This document shows, in pieces, positions 63,559 through 64,000 of a DNA stretch of 64,000 bases (the stretch's first letter is position 1; each line of letters starts with the position of its first letter). The stretch is from NCBI GenBank assembly GCA_017744715.1, contig JAGIAT010000001.1, positions 868,001 through 932,000 of the forward strand, in the 5' to 3' direction. The translations under genes were made by a program, and so were the position numbers. Below the pieces are notes generated by a model. The model had not been told where the DNA came from and ran no database searches. It saw only the letters and a list, made by a program, of their open reading frames with translations. This DNA is from Niabella sp. GTDB lineage: Bacteria > Bacteroidota > Bacteroidia > Chitinophagales > Chitinophagaceae.

Positions 63559-64000
63559 TTGTCCAGCCCCATTGGGTATTTAAAAGGAGTAGGGCCGCAA
63601 CGGGCCGAGCTGCTGCAAAAGGAGCTGGGTATTTTTACCTTTGGCGACCTGTTGCTCCATTACCCGTTCCGGCATGTGGATAAAACGCGGGTAACGCCTG
63701 TTGCGGCGCTGGTACCGGGGGAGGAATATGCCCAGGTGGTGGGGTTGTTGTCTCCGTTTGAACTGATCGGGGAGCGGCGTGCGCGCCGGCTTACCGCCCA
63801 GATCCGGGACAAAACAGGTGTACTGGAACTGGTATGGTTTCAAAGTATCGGCCTTATTCAAAAAGTGATCCAGCCGGGACAGGCCTACCTGGTTTATGGA
63901 AAAGTTTCCTTTTTTATGGGGAAGCCCCAGATCGTGCATCCCGAAATGGAACCCTGGGACCCCGAAAAGCTAAAAGGAAAAGATTTCCTGGAACCCGTAT
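63559..64000 (+). CDS. recG: ATP-dependent DNA helicase RecG (N-terminal part, cut by window end)
   Basis: 147 codons visible from TTG 63559. LSSPIGYLKGVGPQRAELLQKELGIFTFGDLLLHYPFRHVDKT is the RecG N-terminus. The wedge/OB region follows (ARRLTAQIRDKTGVLELVWFQ, then YLVYGKVSFFMGKPQIVHPE). RecG remodels stalled replication forks and Holliday junctions. The helicase motifs lie beyond the window. TTG is chosen because the frame begins there after a good promoter and no ATG precedes the conserved region. Confidence 0.9.
   Translation, partial: MSSPIGYLKGVGPQRAELLQKELGIFTFGDLLLHYPFRHVDKTRVTPVAALVPGEEYAQVVGLLSPFELIGERRARRLTAQIRDKTGVLELVWFQSIGLIQKVIQPGQAYLVYGKVSFFMGKPQIVHPEMEPWDPEKLKGKDFLEPV

Overview
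The window comes from a Bacteroidota genome, most likely family Chitinophagaceae. The reasons are an ECF-sigma/FecR/SusC/SusD locus, a SusC protein with an STN domain, GEVED and DUF2807 surface proteins, DUF5686, LytTR signalling, and promoter boxes of the Bacteroidota type (TTTG, about 19 bp, TAnnTTTG) with few Shine-Dalgarno sites. The family-level placement is inference. I saw no rRNA or tRNA gene, CRISPR array or intact insertion sequence.

Layout. 0-1.1 kb: a secreted sugar isomerase-like TIM barrel. 1.4-9.4 kb: an OmpR-type regulator, its histidine kinase, and a complete tripartite efflux system (TolC, RND, adaptor). Matching 11-bp tandem repeats lie upstream of the regulator gene and of the TolC gene. 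10.3-19.8 kb: sigma factor, FecR anti-sigma, SusC, SusD, an arylsulfotransferase-like lipoprotein and a TsdA/SoxA-like dihaem cytochrome c, apparently one substrate-uptake locus with a sulfur theme. 20-23.4 kb: M20 dipeptidase, a small GxxExxY gene bracketed by inverted repeats, an S4 RNA-binding protein and TrmD. 23.6-27.1 kb: a DUF2911 protein, then a possible accessory island of HTH regulator, divergent unknown gene and HEPN protein. 27.1-32.3 kb: a GH18/NodB/GT2 fusion divergent from adenine deaminase. 32.4-35.1 kb: a LiaF-like membrane protein with a LytS/LytTR pair. 35.4-43.6 kb: YegP-like protein, aldehyde dehydrogenase, methyltransferase, LysR and AraC regulators, amidohydrolase, ankyrin lipoprotein and an MFS exporter. 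43.9-51.5 kb: DprA, S41 protease, DUF5686 protein and glucose-6-phosphate dehydrogenase. 51.8-58.9 kb: IMP dehydrogenase and GMP synthase (the two steps from IMP to GMP) with several secreted proteins and a 150-bp tandem repeat between them. 59-64 kb: polysaccharide flippase, a GEVED/SdrD-like surface protein, and the start of recG.

The observations most worth checking are: the shared tandem operator before the regulator and the efflux operon; the repeat-bracketed GxxExxY unit; the HTH/unknown/HEPN cluster; the SusCD locus carrying an arylsulfotransferase and a TsdA-like cytochrome; a decayed copy of the recG promoter and start lying on the far side of the adhesin gene; and an in-frame hydrophobic insertion inside the last domain of that adhesin.
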